A DNA stretch of 64,000 nucleotides from Saccharomycopsis fibuligera x Saccharomycopsis cf. fibuligera (GCA_001936135.1 CP012818.1:2046001-2110000), one strand, 5' to 3'; positions 1 to 9,143 are shown, counted from the first letter of the stretch. Notes: generated from the sequence alone by a model not told the origin. Translations and numbers: made by a program.

Positions 1-803
1 TTGTTTGAATTGGGCTGCTGTAACCCCATCAGCTCTGGTTTTTTGACGTAAACCATCTTGACTTTTCTGAATTGCACTCTCACAGCACGAGTGGAATCGG
101 CAACGTAATTTCTGTAAGCTTCCGCGGTAGACGGAGCACTACGGGTTGAGCTGGTGTCAATGCTTGTGTTTGGTGATGACGTTGCAGCGTCAGCCGAACT
201 ATAGTAGTCGTCAAAATCGTCGTCGTCTTCTCCTTCTTCTCCAGAACCATTATCGGTCTCATACCCGCTGCGGTAATTTTTGGCTTCGCTGCCAACGTTG
301 GACATAGAAGACGTATCTTGAGAATGTGGGTTATCCTGTTCAGTAGCAGAGCTCAACATGTCCTCATTATTGCGGTCTGCATTGTTGCTAATCATTGCCG
401 ATGGCCCGCTATTGTTGGCGGCATCAACGCCGCTATTGTCGGCACCTTGCTCTGGCATTGGCGCGCCAGTAACGGGCCCGCGGGCGCTCGTTGCTTCACA
501 GCAGTCTTGAGTAGAACCGGCACCATCGCTGAAATACTGAGACTCAAACGAAAAGCTGTCGTCGCCACTGCCAGTGGCCGTTGCGTCAAAGCTGAAAAGC
601 TCCTGGAGCAACTGGTCGTTCTCGCCAGGAAGATCGAAACTATCGCACATCATGATCTCGGCTGCCTGTTGGATGAGGTCCAATTGTCGAAGCTTGAATT
701 GGAGCTTCAAGTCTTTATTGTTTGCAGCGCTGGCCAGCTCGAACCGTTGGCGAAGCGAGCGTAGCTCAGCAAAGATGTTTTCCAACTTTTCTCTGGTGGT
801 CAT
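1..803 (-). CDS. Unknown Ser/Asp/Asn-rich protein, N-terminal part (runs off left edge)
   Basis: A frame opens at the ATG at 803 on the minus strand and stays open to position 1, so at least 267 codons are present and the C-terminus lies outside the window. The first 55 residues look helical and charged (MTTREKLENIFAELRSLRQR, then a Lys/Gln/Leu-rich stretch ending in QQAAEIM). About 150 residues of low-complexity, acidic, Ser/Asn/Asp-rich sequence follow, including EEGEDDDDFDDYYSS. A more ordered basic segment with VQFRKVKMVYVKKPE comes just before the edge. This layout suits a regulatory or nuclear protein. I do not recognise the family. Codon use is GC-rich, like the neighbouring zinc-finger gene. 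Two CTG codons, one after FE near residue 23 and one after PE near the edge, may be serine. The gene is real by length and composition; its function is unknown. Confidence 0.7.
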   Translation of the reverse strand, partial: MTTREKLENIFAELRSLRQRFELASAANNKDLKLQFKLRQLDLIQQAAEIMMCDSFDLPGENDQLLQELFSFDATATGSGDDSFSFESQYFSDGAGSTQDCCEATSARGPVTGAPMPEQGADNSGVDAANNSGPSAMISNNADRNNEDMLSSATEQDNPHSQDTSSMSNVGSEAKNYRSGYETDNGSGEEGEDDDDFDDYYSSADAATSSPNTSIDTSSTRSAPSTAEAYRNYVADSTRAVRVQFRKVKMVYVKKPELMGLQQPNSN

Positions 804-832
804 GTTGCGCTTGATTGGTAGCCCTTCTTTGG

Positions 833-857
833 TCTGCTCTGCTCTGCTCTGCTCTGC
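833..857. repeat. TCTGC pentanucleotide repeat, 5 units
   Basis: Five perfect tandem copies of TCTGC lie about 30 bases upstream of the start of the minus-strand gene, so within its probable leader. It is one of several short tandem duplications in the GC-rich block. Confidence 0.85.
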
Positions 858-2280
858 TGCTAGGTCGGTTGCCGCAGGCCATTTACAGATGGAGTTGGAA
901 CGAACAGTTGGGGGTTTTGGAGATGAACGGATATGGTCTGGTGCTCAGAAGAGATGGGGGAAAAGGTGTGTGCCCTCCAGCTGCCTATTGCAAACAGAAC
1001 TGGGAGCCTATCCAGCAAAAGTGAGATGAGCAGACGAAACCATATTAATACACAGTGCCGCCTGGAAAGAAAAAAAAAAGTGCGCCGGTGCCCATCCTGC
1101 CCTACAGCAGCACTTCCCTGTTACTGCTCTAGTCTTCCTGAGCTTAGCGTTGTTGCTGCTAGCGAAACCCACGGCCAGTGTGTGTATGGCAGGCAGGCGT
1201 GGATTCGACGGACCGCTGCGCAAGGGATCGACGGTTTTGGTCTCCCAAAGGAGGCGAGCGCTCTATGCGACAGCTACTGGCTGCCAGAATGTCTCGTATT
1301 GGCGTGTCGTGTCTTGGTCCAAGACTTGCCTACGGCCACGCAGCGGCATGGCTTGCCAGGGACTCGCCCGCCGTCTGAGCCACGCCTGGCGTGCGAGCAG
1401 CAGCTCCTTTTTGGAAAGAGCAGTGCTCGTCTTTAGCCTTGGGGCGACCACCATCGGTCGCTGAGTGCAAAAGCCAAGGTTGCAAAAGCCAAAGTTGCCG
1501 GAGTTCAAAGCTGCGATTTCTGGACTCAAGATAGAGTTCAGAGACCTGCATAAACCGTGCGCTAGTGTGCAGGAAACGGTAACTGCACAAAATCTTTTTT
1601 CCGCTTTTTTTTTTTTTTTCTTTCTTTTCTTTCTTTTCTTTCTTTGATCCTTTCTTTTCGAATTCGTAATGATTTAATTGTGAAATTTCAGATCAGCTAA
1701 TTAAGCTGCAGCAGTACGATTAGCCAAAGGAGCTTGAAATACTGAACTGCTGAAATACTGCGGCTCGGTTCGTCGCGCGTGGGTTCAACGGTGGGCGTGT
1801 GTCCCACGAGTCCTGCCTCAGCACTGTGCTTTTGTCCCGAGTTAACCTTCAGCTTTGCAAGCGCGAGTGCCGGAAATTGGCGCTCCAAAGGCATGAGCCC
1901 CAACAAGCAGTCCGTTGATCTGACAGGGATGCATATACTACAGTCTGCTTTTGGCGGAAACTCCTTTTGTGGCGCAACTGTGCACTGGCCGCACTGCGGT
2001 GCCCAGCGTGATGTGGAACCGAGCCCACGCTGTGCGAATTCCATAATCTGCGATCCGCCGCGGCCGCGGCCGCGGCCGCCGCCGCCATCCTCCCGACAAC
2101 CGTTGCCAACGGCTTGCGGGCGAGCCTGCCGTGCACCGCCTGCGGTTGCGGTTGGTTGTCGCGGTGTGCCGGTTGGCTTGGACGGGGCTTATATATAGGC
2201 TATGAAATTGGTTACTCCAAAATTGAAGTTGGTACTCCAACTGAATTTAAAGATGAAAGTAAGTGTTTGTTCCCTATTCA

Positions 2281-2580
2281 CTACGATGGACGTATCTCTC
2301 TGTTCCTGGATTGTTCTATTGTACCCAATTTTGTAGAAGTTCTGGGATCAGGCTGGTGAATTAATCTGTTGAATGTTTCAGAGTTTTCGTAATGAGAAGG
2401 AGTGTTTATATCAGCATCGCCTACATTGTGAACAAAACCGCCAGCAAAATATCTCATGTGCTTGTTGCTCTCTTTAGCACGCACAACATTTTTCCATTTT
2501 CTAGTAGCTGATTGTCCTTTAGGTAATACTTTAGGATCATTTATGTTTCTATCATAAGACATTGAAGTCTGCTTGAACAT
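2281..2580 (-). other. Possible small ORF or gene remnant (99 codons), unknown
   Basis: From the ATG at 2580 a 99-residue frame runs to a stop at 2281. The open frame itself extends upstream to about 2640 without another ATG. Codon choice is AT-rich and gene-like (TTA, AGA, GAT, AAA, ACT), unlike the GC-rich DNA around it. The middle reads KWKNVVRAKES, then MRYFAGGFVHNVGDAD, which looks like folded protein. I do not recognise it. It could be a small lineage-specific gene, an exon, or the remnant of an inserted element. Confidence 0.3.
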
Positions 2581-2792
2581 GGAACACGCAAAAGAAGCGT
2601 GCAAATAGCTATCTAATGTTCTATCTTCACCATCCAAAAAAGAGCGAGAGCGTGTGCGCACGGTACAGTGGCACTAAACAGTACGTCTTTTTTACCGCAC
2701 GGGCGTCGTTTGGTCGGTACGGGCCAGTTGTCGCCGCCGTAGCCATTTACAAAACCGCGAATTTAACCCATAGGACGTATCATCCCAGTTAG

Positions 2793-2978
2793 AAATGCAT
2801 CTCGGCTGTGAAGTGTAAGAATGCAGGAGTGACTATCGAAGACGGAACTCTAGATAAAGCAGAAAAGGGAAACACTTTTATGTTTTTGAAGGGAGAGTTT
2901 TCCGCTAAAGTTAGTAATAGTTATGTATATAAGTTGAGTGGTGATAAAATATTTCAGAGATTGCTGTTATATATCTAA
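2793..2978 (+). other. Open-frame fragment on plus strand, possible exon or remnant
   Basis: A 61-codon frame with plausible protein sequence (AVKCKNAGVTIEDGTLDKAE, then KGNTFMFLKGEF) ends at a TAA. It has no useful ATG at its 5' end. An ATGAAA followed by GTAAGT lies at 2253-2264, and a TTAG precedes the frame at 2789-2792, so a two-exon mini-gene is formally possible. The branch point is weak. The family is unrecognised. Confidence 0.2.
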
Positions 2979-3454
2979 TTTAAAAGGCAGAGTGACTCCT
3001 GGCGAGTATTCAAGTTGTACACCTTCTTTAATACCGTATTTTTACTGTTAATTTAAACCCTAGTAGTCGTTCAAACCTCTTTCCTGTCAAAGCTAAAAAC
3101 AATAATACTAGTTACACTTTTGGAGACTCATGCTTACCAAGCTCTGTCCGAGCCTGGACAGCTGCTTGGGCGCGGGTCGGGGCGGGTGCCCCTAGTGGGC
3201 TGGTGGTTCCCGATATGCGCCGCATGTAAATGCAAGACAGCCTTGACAGGCTGATACGCGGATAGCCACAGACAAACTTTTACTTCTACTGACCGTGGGA
3301 ACAAGCGAGCAAAGCAAAGCAGTGTTTCTCGTTGGCGCGGAGGAAAAGCCTAGCAGGACGAAGGGCCCTCAGCTGTAAACTATATAAAACAAAAAACAAA
3401 AAAAAAAAAAAGAAAGAAAAGAAAACTTCAAACGGAAACTAGAATAGCGCACCG

Positions 3455-3484
3455 GGACAGGACAGGACAGGACGGGACAGGACA
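3455..3484. repeat. GGACA pentanucleotide repeat, 6 units
   Basis: Six tandem units of GGACA (the fourth is GGACG) lie just past the stop of the zinc-finger gene at 3490. Confidence 0.85.
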
Positions 3485-3489
3485 TCGTG

Positions 3490-4107
3490 CTAGGTGCCGC
3501 TTTTCAAGCGGTTCATCCGTTTGGTTGTTTTTCCCTTTGGGTTGTTGTGGGTCTTGTAGTGCTGCATACAATTATCGCTTCTCAGAAACCTCAGCCCGCA
3601 CTCGGGAAACGGGCAAACGTAGGGCTTGGTCCCCAGATGGACGGCAACGTGGCGTGCTAGATGGGCAGCCGTCATGTATCTTTTGCCGCAATGCTGGCAC
3701 TGGAACCGGCGGCCGCGCTGGGGGCTCTCTTGGGCAAGGCCGCGGCCGCTGCCGCTGCCGCTGCCGGGGCCCAGGGACTTTGGAGGAGCGGTTCGTGGCG
3801 TTGAGGAGCCAGCAGAAGCGGACATTACTATTGTGTTGTCTTGCGCCTGCGCTGCAGCTGGCGGGTTGAGTAGCAAAGAAATCCTGATTAGCGACTTCTC
3901 CCCTGCTCCTCCTGTCAGACAGCTGCTCAGCCGTACCGGATCATCAACGTTGCCTTCTGTGGTGCGCGCTGGTTTTGGCACGCACTGCTGGTGCTGCGGC
4001 GCGGCGTGTTCGGGTACCGAGACGGAGGCGGCGGTGTTTCTGCCTTTGGTGTTTCTGCCTTTGGTGCTGCTTCGACTGGTGCTGCTGGTGGCGGCAAGGG
4101 GCTCCAT
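3490..4107 (-). CDS. Nrg1/Nrg2-type C2H2 zinc-finger transcription factor
   Basis: This is a 205-residue protein if it starts at the ATG at 4107. The C-terminus carries two tandem C2H2 fingers. The first is CQHCGKRY with H-x3-H after 12 residues (C-x2-C-x12-H-x3-H). The second is CPFPECGLRF with the same spacing but C-x4-C. The linker LGTKPYV resembles TGEKPY. The pattern of HLARH in finger 1 and RSDNCMQHYKTH in finger 2 matches the C-terminal finger pair of yeast Nrg1/Nrg2 repressors, which bind C4T-type sites and recruit Tup1-Ssn6. The N-terminal part is Ser/Thr/Pro-rich with a short duplicated KGRNT unit and Gly/Ser repeats. The frame is open upstream of 4107 without another ATG, and a CTTTTCAG acceptor-like site lies at about 4180, so an upstream coding exon is possible. 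It could be a divergent paralogue rather than the NRG1 orthologue. Confidence 0.75.
   Translation of the reverse strand: MEPLAATSSTSRSSTKGRNTKGRNTAASVSVPEHAAPQHQQCVPKPARTTEGNVDDPVRLSSCLTGGAGEKSLIRISLLLNPPAAAQAQDNTIVMSASAGSSTPRTAPPKSLGPGSGSGSGRGLAQESPQRGRRFQCQHCGKRYMTAAHLARHVAVHLGTKPYVCPFPECGLRFLRSDNCMQHYKTHNNPKGKTTKRMNRLKSGT
4036..4065. repeat. 15-nt tandem duplication inside the zinc-finger gene
   Basis: Two perfect 15-nt units encode a doubled KGRNT motif in the N-terminal low-complexity part of the C2H2 protein. Confidence 0.9.
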
Positions 4108-4616
4108 AACAGACGGTGGCTGTTTGCGGGAGTGTCGCGGTGCTTCAGTGGCTGGTGACGAATGCAAATCGGGTACGCGCTGAAAAGTTGGAACATCAAA
4201 AGCCCATGTTCAGTGTCCCTAAATGCAAACGCTGATGTCGAAGAGCTTGATTTGAACTAACCGTCGAGCTGCAAACAACAGAAACTGGAGGGAGAGCAAA
4301 AGAAAAGAAAAGGAAAAAGAAAAAAAAAAAAAAAAAAAAATTCGGAGAACAGACCCGCTACGAGTGCAGAGCGAACCGAAAGCAGACCACGGCGTATAAA
4401 TACCGGCAACAGCTGCTTCTGAAGGGCTGGCGACGCTAATACGACCGCCAGCAAGTGCAAAATGGGAGCTGAGAAAACGTACGAGCAACGAGCAGCAGCG
4501 GCCTGGAGCAATGCCCCGAGAACAGGGTTTAGGCGAAACTTTACGCAGCTGCCGCGAGGCCGTGCCCTGACAGCGGGCCTTGAAGTAGCACCCAACAGCG
4601 GTTTTGCCCGCTGGCA

Positions 4617-4644
4617 TTTGCTGGCTAGCGTTTGCTGGCTAGCG
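4617..4644. repeat. 14-nt tandem duplication (TTTGCTGGCTAGCG x2)
   Basis: Two perfect 14-nt units are followed by a third partial copy. They sit in the intergenic region upstream of GLC3. Confidence 0.9.
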
Positions 4645-4840
4645 TTTGCCGGTATTATATATAATATTCGCTGCAAAGGTTTCTCATGTTAGAATGAGCC
4701 GAAGCGTGCTGTGCAGCAGGCTGCGTCTGCTGGCGTCTGCGGGCGTCGCGGGCGTCGCCGCGGGTTTTCGAGCGGAAAGGGAATATTCGCACTTGCACGC
4801 AGTTGAGCTCTACAGTGTGCGCGGATGGGGACCTAAACTG

Positions 4841-5677
4841 CCCCTCGAAGGCCCCAAAAGCACCTCCTCGAGGCTTTGGGTCTTTTCGAATTCATGTTCA
4901 AGTGGTCTCTCAGCGTGCTGGCCGCCCGGCGCGGGCGCAGCAGCCGGCCGCCCCACCGAAGTTCCCGTTTACGACTTCCCGTTTACGACTTCCCCTTTAC
5001 CAAAGCGGACACTTCCCAACACTCTGTCTGCAGCCGCAGCTGGTAAATAATTTTTTTTTTTTTGTTTTTTTTTTTTTGCTTTGATGATAATAGCAAAAAT
5101 TACCGGAAAGGCAGTTGGGCCTCCGCAGCCACCCCAACTGCCAGTCCACCCAGCGCCCAGTCTGCACTGCTGACATGCGCTGGGCGCCGCTGTTTTCCCT
5201 GGGAGCGGAAAGCCCACCATGCATCGCTCCCTGAAACGCAATAGGAGAACAGTCTGCCATCGTCGACGTTGACCGTGCTCTCTCTGCTGCTCTCGGCGGG
5301 ACAGCAAATTACGGCGCCCGCTACTGGCGCCTGGCTCAAACCCACAACTTACGGAGACGAGGGAGGCTCTGCCCCCACCGCGCTGCTTCACCACCGGTGG
5401 CACCGAAAAGCCTATGGAGGCATGCCAGAGGCCCTGAATTTGACAGATGACGCGGCGGCATGCACCCCAGCGCAAATATCACACGGCGCACCGCTGTCTG
5501 GGGCTGTCAATCGGACAGACAAACAAACTCGTTAACAAGGGCGTGGACGCTAATTAGCGGCGCTCCTTTTTCTTGCTCCTTCCTGGCGCCATCATCAGAT
5601 AGGTTTTCCGTATAAGTGGCAAGCTTTTCTTCCATTTCTTTCTCTTCTCACTCTCTCCCTGTCCCCCACACTCCCCT
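4841..5677 (+). promoter_or_regulatory. CCCCT stress-response-like elements upstream of GLC3
   Basis: CCCCT occurs at 4841-4845, 4992-4996 and 5673-5677; the last is about 65 bases before the GLC3 start. CCCCT/AGGGG is the Msn2/Msn4-type stress element, and glycogen genes are stress-induced in Saccharomyces. The motif is short and the region is GC-rich, so chance matches are likely and the assignment is inference. Confidence 0.3.
4964..4991. repeat. 14-nt tandem duplication (CCCGTTTACGACTT x2)
   Basis: Two perfect 14-nt units are followed by CCC. This is a second tandem duplication of the same unit length in the same intergenic region. Confidence 0.9.
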
Positions 5678-5742
5678 TTCTTCTGACCAGAGCACCGCTG
5701 CCCTGCTTGCGAGAAACCTCCTCTTTGTTTTTGCTTATCGCC

Positions 5743-7875
5743 ATGTCCGACCTCGAACAGTATCCCCAGGCTGTCAGAGGCGCTCTTGCCATTGACCCCT
5801 GGCTCAAACCTTACGCCCACGAACTCGCTAGACGGAGGTCTAGAGTCGACCAGTGGATCAAGACGTTTGACGATGCCGAGGGCGGCTTGCTCAAGGTCGC
5901 CGAATCCTATAAGCACTATGGCCTTCATGCCAATCACGCTGACAAGTCCATTACCTACAAGGAGTGGGCTCCCAACGCCGCCAAAGCGGCGTTGGTGGGC
6001 GACTTCAACGGGTGGAATGGCGACGCTCATGTGTTGGAGAAGGACCGGTACGGCAACTTCTCCATCACCATTCCAGCAACAAGCGACGGCCAGTTCGCTA
6101 TTCCGCACGACTCGCTCATCAAGATCAGGCTCACTTTAGCTAATGGCCAGGTAGTCGATAGATTGCCTGCCTGGATCACCAGGGCCACGCAGCCAAAGGA
6201 AACCGATTTCGACAAGCACGCCTACCAAGCAAGGTTCTGGAACCCAGACCCAGCGGATACCTACCAGTTCAAACACAGGCGTCCTCAGTCCCTCCAGGGC
6301 AACGGCAGCGACAACGACTTGCGCATCTATGAGTGCCATGTGGGGATCTCCACCCCGGAGCCAAAGGTGGGCTCCTACAAGGAGTTTACTAAAAACGTGC
6401 TCCCCCGCATCAGAGATTTGAATTACAACGCCATCCAGTTGATGGCCGTCATGGAGCACGCATACTATGCTTCTTTTGGCTACCAAGTAACCAATTTTTT
6501 CGCTGTTAGCTCCAGGTATGGTACCCCGGAAGACTTGAAAGAGCTCATCGATACTGCCCACAGCTACGGCATTGTGGTGTTTCTCGACGTGGTGCATTCC
6601 CACGCCTCCAAAAACGTCCTCGATGGCCTCAATCAGTTTGACGGCACCGATTACCAGTACTTCCATGGCGGCGGCAAAGGAAACCACGACCTTTGGGACT
6701 CCAAGCTTTTTAACTATGGCAAATACGAAGTTTTGCGTTTCTTACTCTCCAACTTAAAGTTCTACTTGGACGTTTACAAGTTTGACGGCTTCAGATTTGA
6801 CGGTGTTACCTCGATGCTATACTTGCATCATGGCATTGGCGCCGGTGGGGCGTTCAGTGGCGACTACAATGAGTACCTCGGCGAGCATTCCGCTGTCGAC
6901 GTCGAGGCATTGACATACTTGATGCTTGCCAATAAGCTTGTTCACGAAAGTGGCATTGCAGAAAATGCAAAATTCACCACTATTGCTGAAGACGTTTCTG
7001 GCTATCCAACATTGTGCCTCTCTGCCGAAGATGGCGGCATTGATTTTGATTACCGTTTATCCATGGCTATCCCAGACATGTGGATCAAGACTCTCAAAGA
7101 GCTAAAGGATGACGAGTGGGACATGGGAAAAATCACCCATACTTTGACCAACCGTCGTTACCGTGAACGTTGTATTGCATACTGCGAATCTCACGACCAA
7201 GCTCTTGTTGGAGATAAAACATTAGCATTCTGGCTCATGGACAAAGAGATGTACACTAACATGAGCGATCTTACTGAATTGACCCCAATCATTGATCGTG
7301 GACTTTCATTGCACAAACTCATCCGTTTGATTACTCATTCTTTGGGTGGTGAAGGTTACTTAAATTTTGAAGGCAATGAGTTTGGCCATCCAGAGTGGCT
7401 TGATTTCCCTAGAGTTGGAAATAATGAATCCTACCAATATGCTCGCCGTCAATTCAACTTGGTAGATGATAAGTTGCTAAGATACAAATACTTGTACAAT
7501 TTTGATAAGGCAATGCAATTGCTCGAGCTGAAGTTCAAATGGCTTTCCTTGGATGCATGGACTTATGTTAGCCTTAAGCATGAAGGTGACAAGGTTATTG
7601 TGTTTGAAAGAAACGGTTTATTATTCATTTTCAATTTCCATCCAACCAACTCATACACTGACTATAGGGTAGGTGTTGACGCACCAGGCGTTTATAAGAT
7701 TGTGTTGAATTCTGACCGCAAGGAAGAATTTGGTGGGCATGATCGAATTGACGAGGAAAAGTCACGGTTTTTCTCTACCGATTTTCCTTGGAACAACAGA
7801 AAAAATTACATCCAAGTTTACATTCCAAATAGAACAGTTATTGTATTGGCATTAGAAAATGATTCAAGATTATAA
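5743..7875 (+). CDS. GLC3: 1,4-alpha-glucan (glycogen) branching enzyme
   Basis: This 710-residue cytosolic enzyme cuts alpha-1,4 glucan chains and rejoins them through alpha-1,6 bonds during glycogen synthesis. It is close in length to Saccharomyces Glc3 (704). The ATG at 5743 gives [13 protein letters not shown]48-like domain near residues 60-160 holds [20 protein letters not shown]. The GH13 catalytic domain shows all four signature regions: [16 protein letters not shown] (nucleophile Asp), TIAEDVSG (acid/base Glu) and CESHDQ. The C-terminal beta domain ([20 protein letters not shown]) is highly conserved. The odd point is codon use. The first two thirds use GC-rich codons (CTC, GCC, GTC, GGC), whereas the last third uses TTG, TTA, GAT and AAA like the genes to the right. 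Only one in-frame CTG was noticed, near the C-terminus, at a position where serine would also fit. Confidence 0.97.
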   Translation: MSDLEQYPQAVRGALAIDPWLKPYAHELARRRSRVDQWIKTFDDAEGGLLKVAESYKHYGLHANHADKSITYKEWAPNAAKAALVGDFNGWNGDAHVLEKDRYGNFSITIPATSDGQFAIPHDSLIKIRLTLANGQVVDRLPAWITRATQPKETDFDKHAYQARFWNPDPADTYQFKHRRPQSLQGNGSDNDLRIYECHVGISTPEPKVGSYKEFTKNVLPRIRDLNYNAIQLMAVMEHAYYASFGYQVTNFFAVSSRYGTPEDLKELIDTAHSYGIVVFLDVVHSHASKNVLDGLNQFDGTDYQYFHGGGKGNHDLWDSKLFNYGKYEVLRFLLSNLKFYLDVYKFDGFRFDGVTSMLYLHHGIGAGGAFSGDYNEYLGEHSAVDVEALTYLMLANKLVHESGIAENAKFTTIAEDVSGYPTLCLSAEDGGIDFDYRLSMAIPDMWIKTLKELKDDEWDMGKITHTLTNRRYRERCIAYCESHDQALVGDKTLAFWLMDKEMYTNMSDLTELTPIIDRGLSLHKLIRLITHSLGGEGYLNFEGNEFGHPEWLDFPRVGNNESYQYARRQFNLVDDKLLRYKYLYNFDKAMQLLELKFKWLSLDAWTYVSLKHEGDKVIVFERNGLLFIFNFHPTNSYTDYRVGVDAPGVYKIVLNSDRKEEFGGHDRIDEEKSRFFSTDFPWNNRKNYIQVYIPNRTVIVLALENDSRL

Positions 7876-8837
7876 TTTTTAGACTCAAAAACTTTTACTG
7901 ATAACAGTTTAGTCACATTTTACATTTGTTTTGAAACCGCTTTCCCCAAAAATCTCTTTTTCATAATTTTTTTATTCTTGTTCATGATCCACTTTGAGGC
8001 ATTTTTTCTACTTGATAATTGCTCTTTCTAAGCGACTACTAAAAAAGCATTTTTTTTTATTGATGTTCATTCTCTTTTCTTAGCACGTTTACCTTCCTTC
8101 TTTTCATGTACTCGCTCTCTTACGATATTTGCTAACTTTTTTTTTCTATTTTTTTTTTTTTTTTAGATACTTTAATTTTTCTATTCTTTACATATACACA
8201 CACACACACATTGCTACAATAAGATATCTAACAAGTTGTTTTTGCTGCATTTTAATCTTTTATGTCCCTTTCATTTCAAAAATCGGTTAATATGAGTTTT
8301 TCACTAAGCAGTAACAATAGTCTAACTTTTCTTGAAATTATTTCTATTTCATAAATAGTGGCGCACCACGTACAAGTTTTTTTTTTTGATAAAAACTTGT
8401 ACGTTTACATCAGTTTGGCTATAGAATATACCCTATAATATTTTCTTGTATTCAATCAATACGTACTCCAGAGCAGTAATGAAGGTCTATCATTGTATCT
8501 TATTTTAATTAACACACACAGAATCAAAACGAAAAAATTGTAAAAATAAAAATCTAGCTTGCGCTTTGAGCATTCAAAGTGAGGAAAAAAATTTTTAGAA
8601 TTGAAGTGTAACAGTAGCCGATTTTCGAAATTAACCGCAAACTTGTTTGTAGAAAGTATATTTTCTGGTTCCCGCAGAAAATATACCAGTTCAAAGATGG
8701 GAATGGTCAAACTACTGCATTAAAAGCAGTACTGGCAGGTTCATATCATTACTGAAAACCAAAAAGAAACACATAAAAAAAAAAAAAAAAAAAAAAAAGT
8801 AGATAGTACTTTATGAGACGTTTGTTTGCAGAACTGT
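7876..8837. other. AT-rich convergent intergenic region
   Basis: This is the shared 3' region of GLC3 (plus) and the small secreted-protein gene (minus). It contains many T-runs, a CA repeat at about 8203-8216, a strong inverted repeat at 8368-8404 and a 24-base A-run at 8775-8798. The open frame at 8456-8710 on the minus strand has no gene-like features. Confidence 0.6.
8368..8404. repeat. Perfect 14-bp inverted repeat with 9-nt loop
   Basis: The arms ACGTACAAGTTTTT (8368-8381) and AAAAACTTGTACGT (8391-8404) are perfectly complementary around a T-rich loop. RNA from either strand would fold into a 14-bp hairpin. It lies 493 bases past the GLC3 stop, between convergent genes. Confidence 0.9.
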
Positions 8838-9143
8838 TCATTCTTGGTTTGGTTCAAGGACCTCAACATCACCTCTTTTTGACTTAGAAATGTGCTTCAC
8901 AATTGTTGGTGTTTTGTTTATTTTAAATCTGTTCAATTTGTTCAAATCAATTACGTTTTTGGCTTCGGCATCTGGGTTTGCGACTGCATCTCTTCTTTGA
9001 AAATCATCAGCATCGTGGTACACTGAGTTGGTGGCAACGGTTTGTTGACCTTCTTTTTCTTGTGCTGATACTGCAGTCGCAGCAGTATTGGATGCAAGAA
9101 GAGCAATGATAACTAAGAGAGGGCTAGATTTGAAGAATTGCAT
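8838..9143 (-). CDS. Small secreted protein precursor with dibasic (Kex2-type) sites
   Basis: This is a 101-residue protein from the ATG at 9143. It starts MQFFKSSPLLVIIALLASNT, a clear signal peptide, followed by an Ala-rich cleavage region (ATAVSAQ). Two basic pairs follow: DDFQRR before DAVANPDAEAKN, and SKSKR before a short C-terminal peptide GDVEVLEPNQE. This is the layout of a prepropeptide processed in the late Golgi by Kex2. I do not recognise the family. It does not resemble the known Candida alpha-pheromone peptides. A TATATAAA lies 162-169 bases upstream. The open frame extends further upstream, but the Met used here gives the best signal peptide. Confidence 0.7.
   Translation of the reverse strand: MQFFKSSPLLVIIALLASNTAATAVSAQEKEGQQTVATNSVYHDADDFQRRDAVANPDAEAKNVIDLNKLNRFKINKTPTIVKHISKSKRGDVEVLEPNQE

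Larger units (their letters stand above)
804..3489. other. Long GC-rich intergenic region with an AT-rich island
   Basis: This 2.7 kb gap lies between two minus-strand genes. Apart from the AT-rich island at about 2200-3120 it is GC-rich. It contains a pyrimidine run at 1604-1645, a CG-rich run of NotI-like units at 2056-2085, and a TATATATA element near 2190 that could serve either direction. The open frames from 804 to 2240 have no conserved look and mostly lack a proper ATG. I see no tRNA or other RNA gene. The length suggests an extended promoter for the gene that starts at 803. Confidence 0.5.
4108..5742. other. GC-rich divergent intergenic region between the zinc-finger gene and GLC3
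   Basis: This 1.6 kb region separates divergent genes. It contains an A-run at about 4320-4340, TATAAATA at 4394-4401, TATATATAAT near 4655, two separate 14-nt tandem duplications, and a T-rich tract at 5050-5078. The last 100 bases before GLC3 are strongly pyrimidine-rich, as in many yeast leaders. The several open frames across it show no conserved features and are probably by-products of high GC content. Confidence 0.5.

Noticed and set aside
318-764. 148-codon plus-strand frame near the left edge
   Set aside because: It is antisense to the Ser/Asp-rich minus-strand gene, has no protein-like features and arises from high GC content.
804-2240. Several overlapping open frames on both strands in the GC-rich intergenic region
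   Set aside because: They overlap each other, mostly lack ATG starts and show low-information GC-rich wording with no domain or codon signal.
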